Positions 63,437-64,000 of a stretch of 64,000 nucleotides of DNA are shown here, piece after piece. Numbering within the stretch: the first letter of the stretch is position 1; each line of letters opens with the position of its first letter. Origin of the DNA: Zhengitettix transpicula (taxonomy: Eukaryota > Arthropoda > Insecta > Orthoptera > Tetrigidae); assembly GCA_037074705.1 (NCBI GenBank), contig CM073590.1, positions 210,720,746 through 210,784,745 on the forward strand, given 5' to 3'. The notes below the pieces were generated by a model that was not told the origin of the DNA, ran no database searches, and saw only the letters and a list, made by a program, of their open reading frames with translations. Position numbers and translations under genes: made by a program.

Positions 63437-63905
63437 AACCTTTTAGGAGAGATACGAAGGGGCTACCTTTGGGTATGCCTTTTCCTCTCCCTTTTTGAAC
63501 TAAGGTTCCCACAAGCCGAGGCACTTCGGGTCACAGACCTTGGGCATACGGTAAGAGTTGTCTGCTATTCCCTTTGGAATAGTCGGCCAGATGCCTCCTA
63601 AACTGGTCGAGGCACGGAGAAGGGAATGCTGCGTCCCCACAGCAAACTCCTCTCCCGCTATCGGAAGGGCGTGGGACAAGTACCCAATGCCCGACCTACC
63701 TGATGCAGGTTTTTCTAGGGTTTTCCCTGCAATTCTTTAGGCGAATGCCGGGTAGGATCCTTAACTATAGCCCGGGGGCCCTAGTAACCCTTGGTTACCT
63801 TCCTCTATCCTTCCACATCCCCCCTTTCAAATCCCTTCCTATGTTATTATAGGGGAGTTGCCCAATGTGGATCACCCTCATGTAGCCTGTTGCCCTAAAA
63901 AAAAA
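63437..63905 (+). repeat. Poly(A) retroposon array, unit 4 (near full length)
   Basis: Starts 'aaccttttaggagagatacg', contains the whole family with a short deletion after 'gaggcacttcgg', and ends in A9. Confidence 0.93.
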
Positions 63906-64000
63906 TTTCTCTAATATATATGAGAGTCAATAATCGACAATCAAGAAAACTGGTGCGTAAATTCTAATTGTCGAGTACGAAGTGAAGCTCAAGAAACACG

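Noticed and set aside
1..64000. CRISPR array, operon or prophage structure
   Set aside because: No regularly spaced direct repeats; spliced gene and animal retroelements show this is eukaryotic DNA.

Overview
The window is eukaryotic nuclear DNA, most likely from a large-genome insect. The evidence is one spliced sulfotransferase gene with canonical GT-AG introns of 1.4 to 11.7 kb, AT-rich spacer, and a dense mix of animal retroelements and mariner-type transposons. The protein resembles the expanded insect (luciferin/retinol-dehydratase-type) cytosolic sulfotransferases. The repeat mix would fit a polyneopteran such as a cockroach or termite, but that placement is a guess. Nothing bacterial or organellar was seen.

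The only gene I can support runs on the minus strand from the ATG at 50,942 to the TAA at 21,799. Six exons (50,744-50,942; 41,358-41,454; 29,522-29,702; 25,761-25,881; 24,253-24,347; 21,799-22,092) join in phase to 987 nt, which is 328 residues plus stop. They carry the whole PAPS-binding and catalytic set: SFPKTGTTW, KTH, YVARNAKDTCVSYYHH and FMRSGKVGEWK.

The 3' flank (1-21.5 kb) holds a mariner relic (6 kb), LINE scraps (10.6, 14.0 and 18.4 kb), a 1.2-kb long inverted repeat centred on 11,893, and a sharply CpG-depleted block (about 16.55-22.9 kb) that includes the last exon. Introns 4 and 5 contain an exact 80-bp tandem duplication and old retroposon copies. Introns 1 to 3 are a transposon graveyard. 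They hold Penelope-like element (PLE) pieces, a LINE inserted into a PLE with a perfect 13-bp target duplication, four tRNA-derived SINEs, a mori-type mariner, a Tc1/mariner-superfamily element with about 70-bp inverted termini, and several short motifs that look like hammerhead-ribozyme cores. The 5' flank (51-64 kb) has no recognisable gene. It contains a palindromic element at 55.5 kb, a dispersed repeat shared in inverse orientation with 3.0-3.5 kb, and many copies of a poly(A)-tailed retroposon of about 450-520 bp, with four head-to-tail at the right end.

The sulfotransferase is the only working unit visible. Everything else is repeat-derived or unassigned spacer. The points most worth following are the hammerhead-like motifs (one pair in a tandem of about 130 bp), the long hairpin-forming locus, the nested LINE-in-PLE insertion, and the composition switch between exons 5 and 6.
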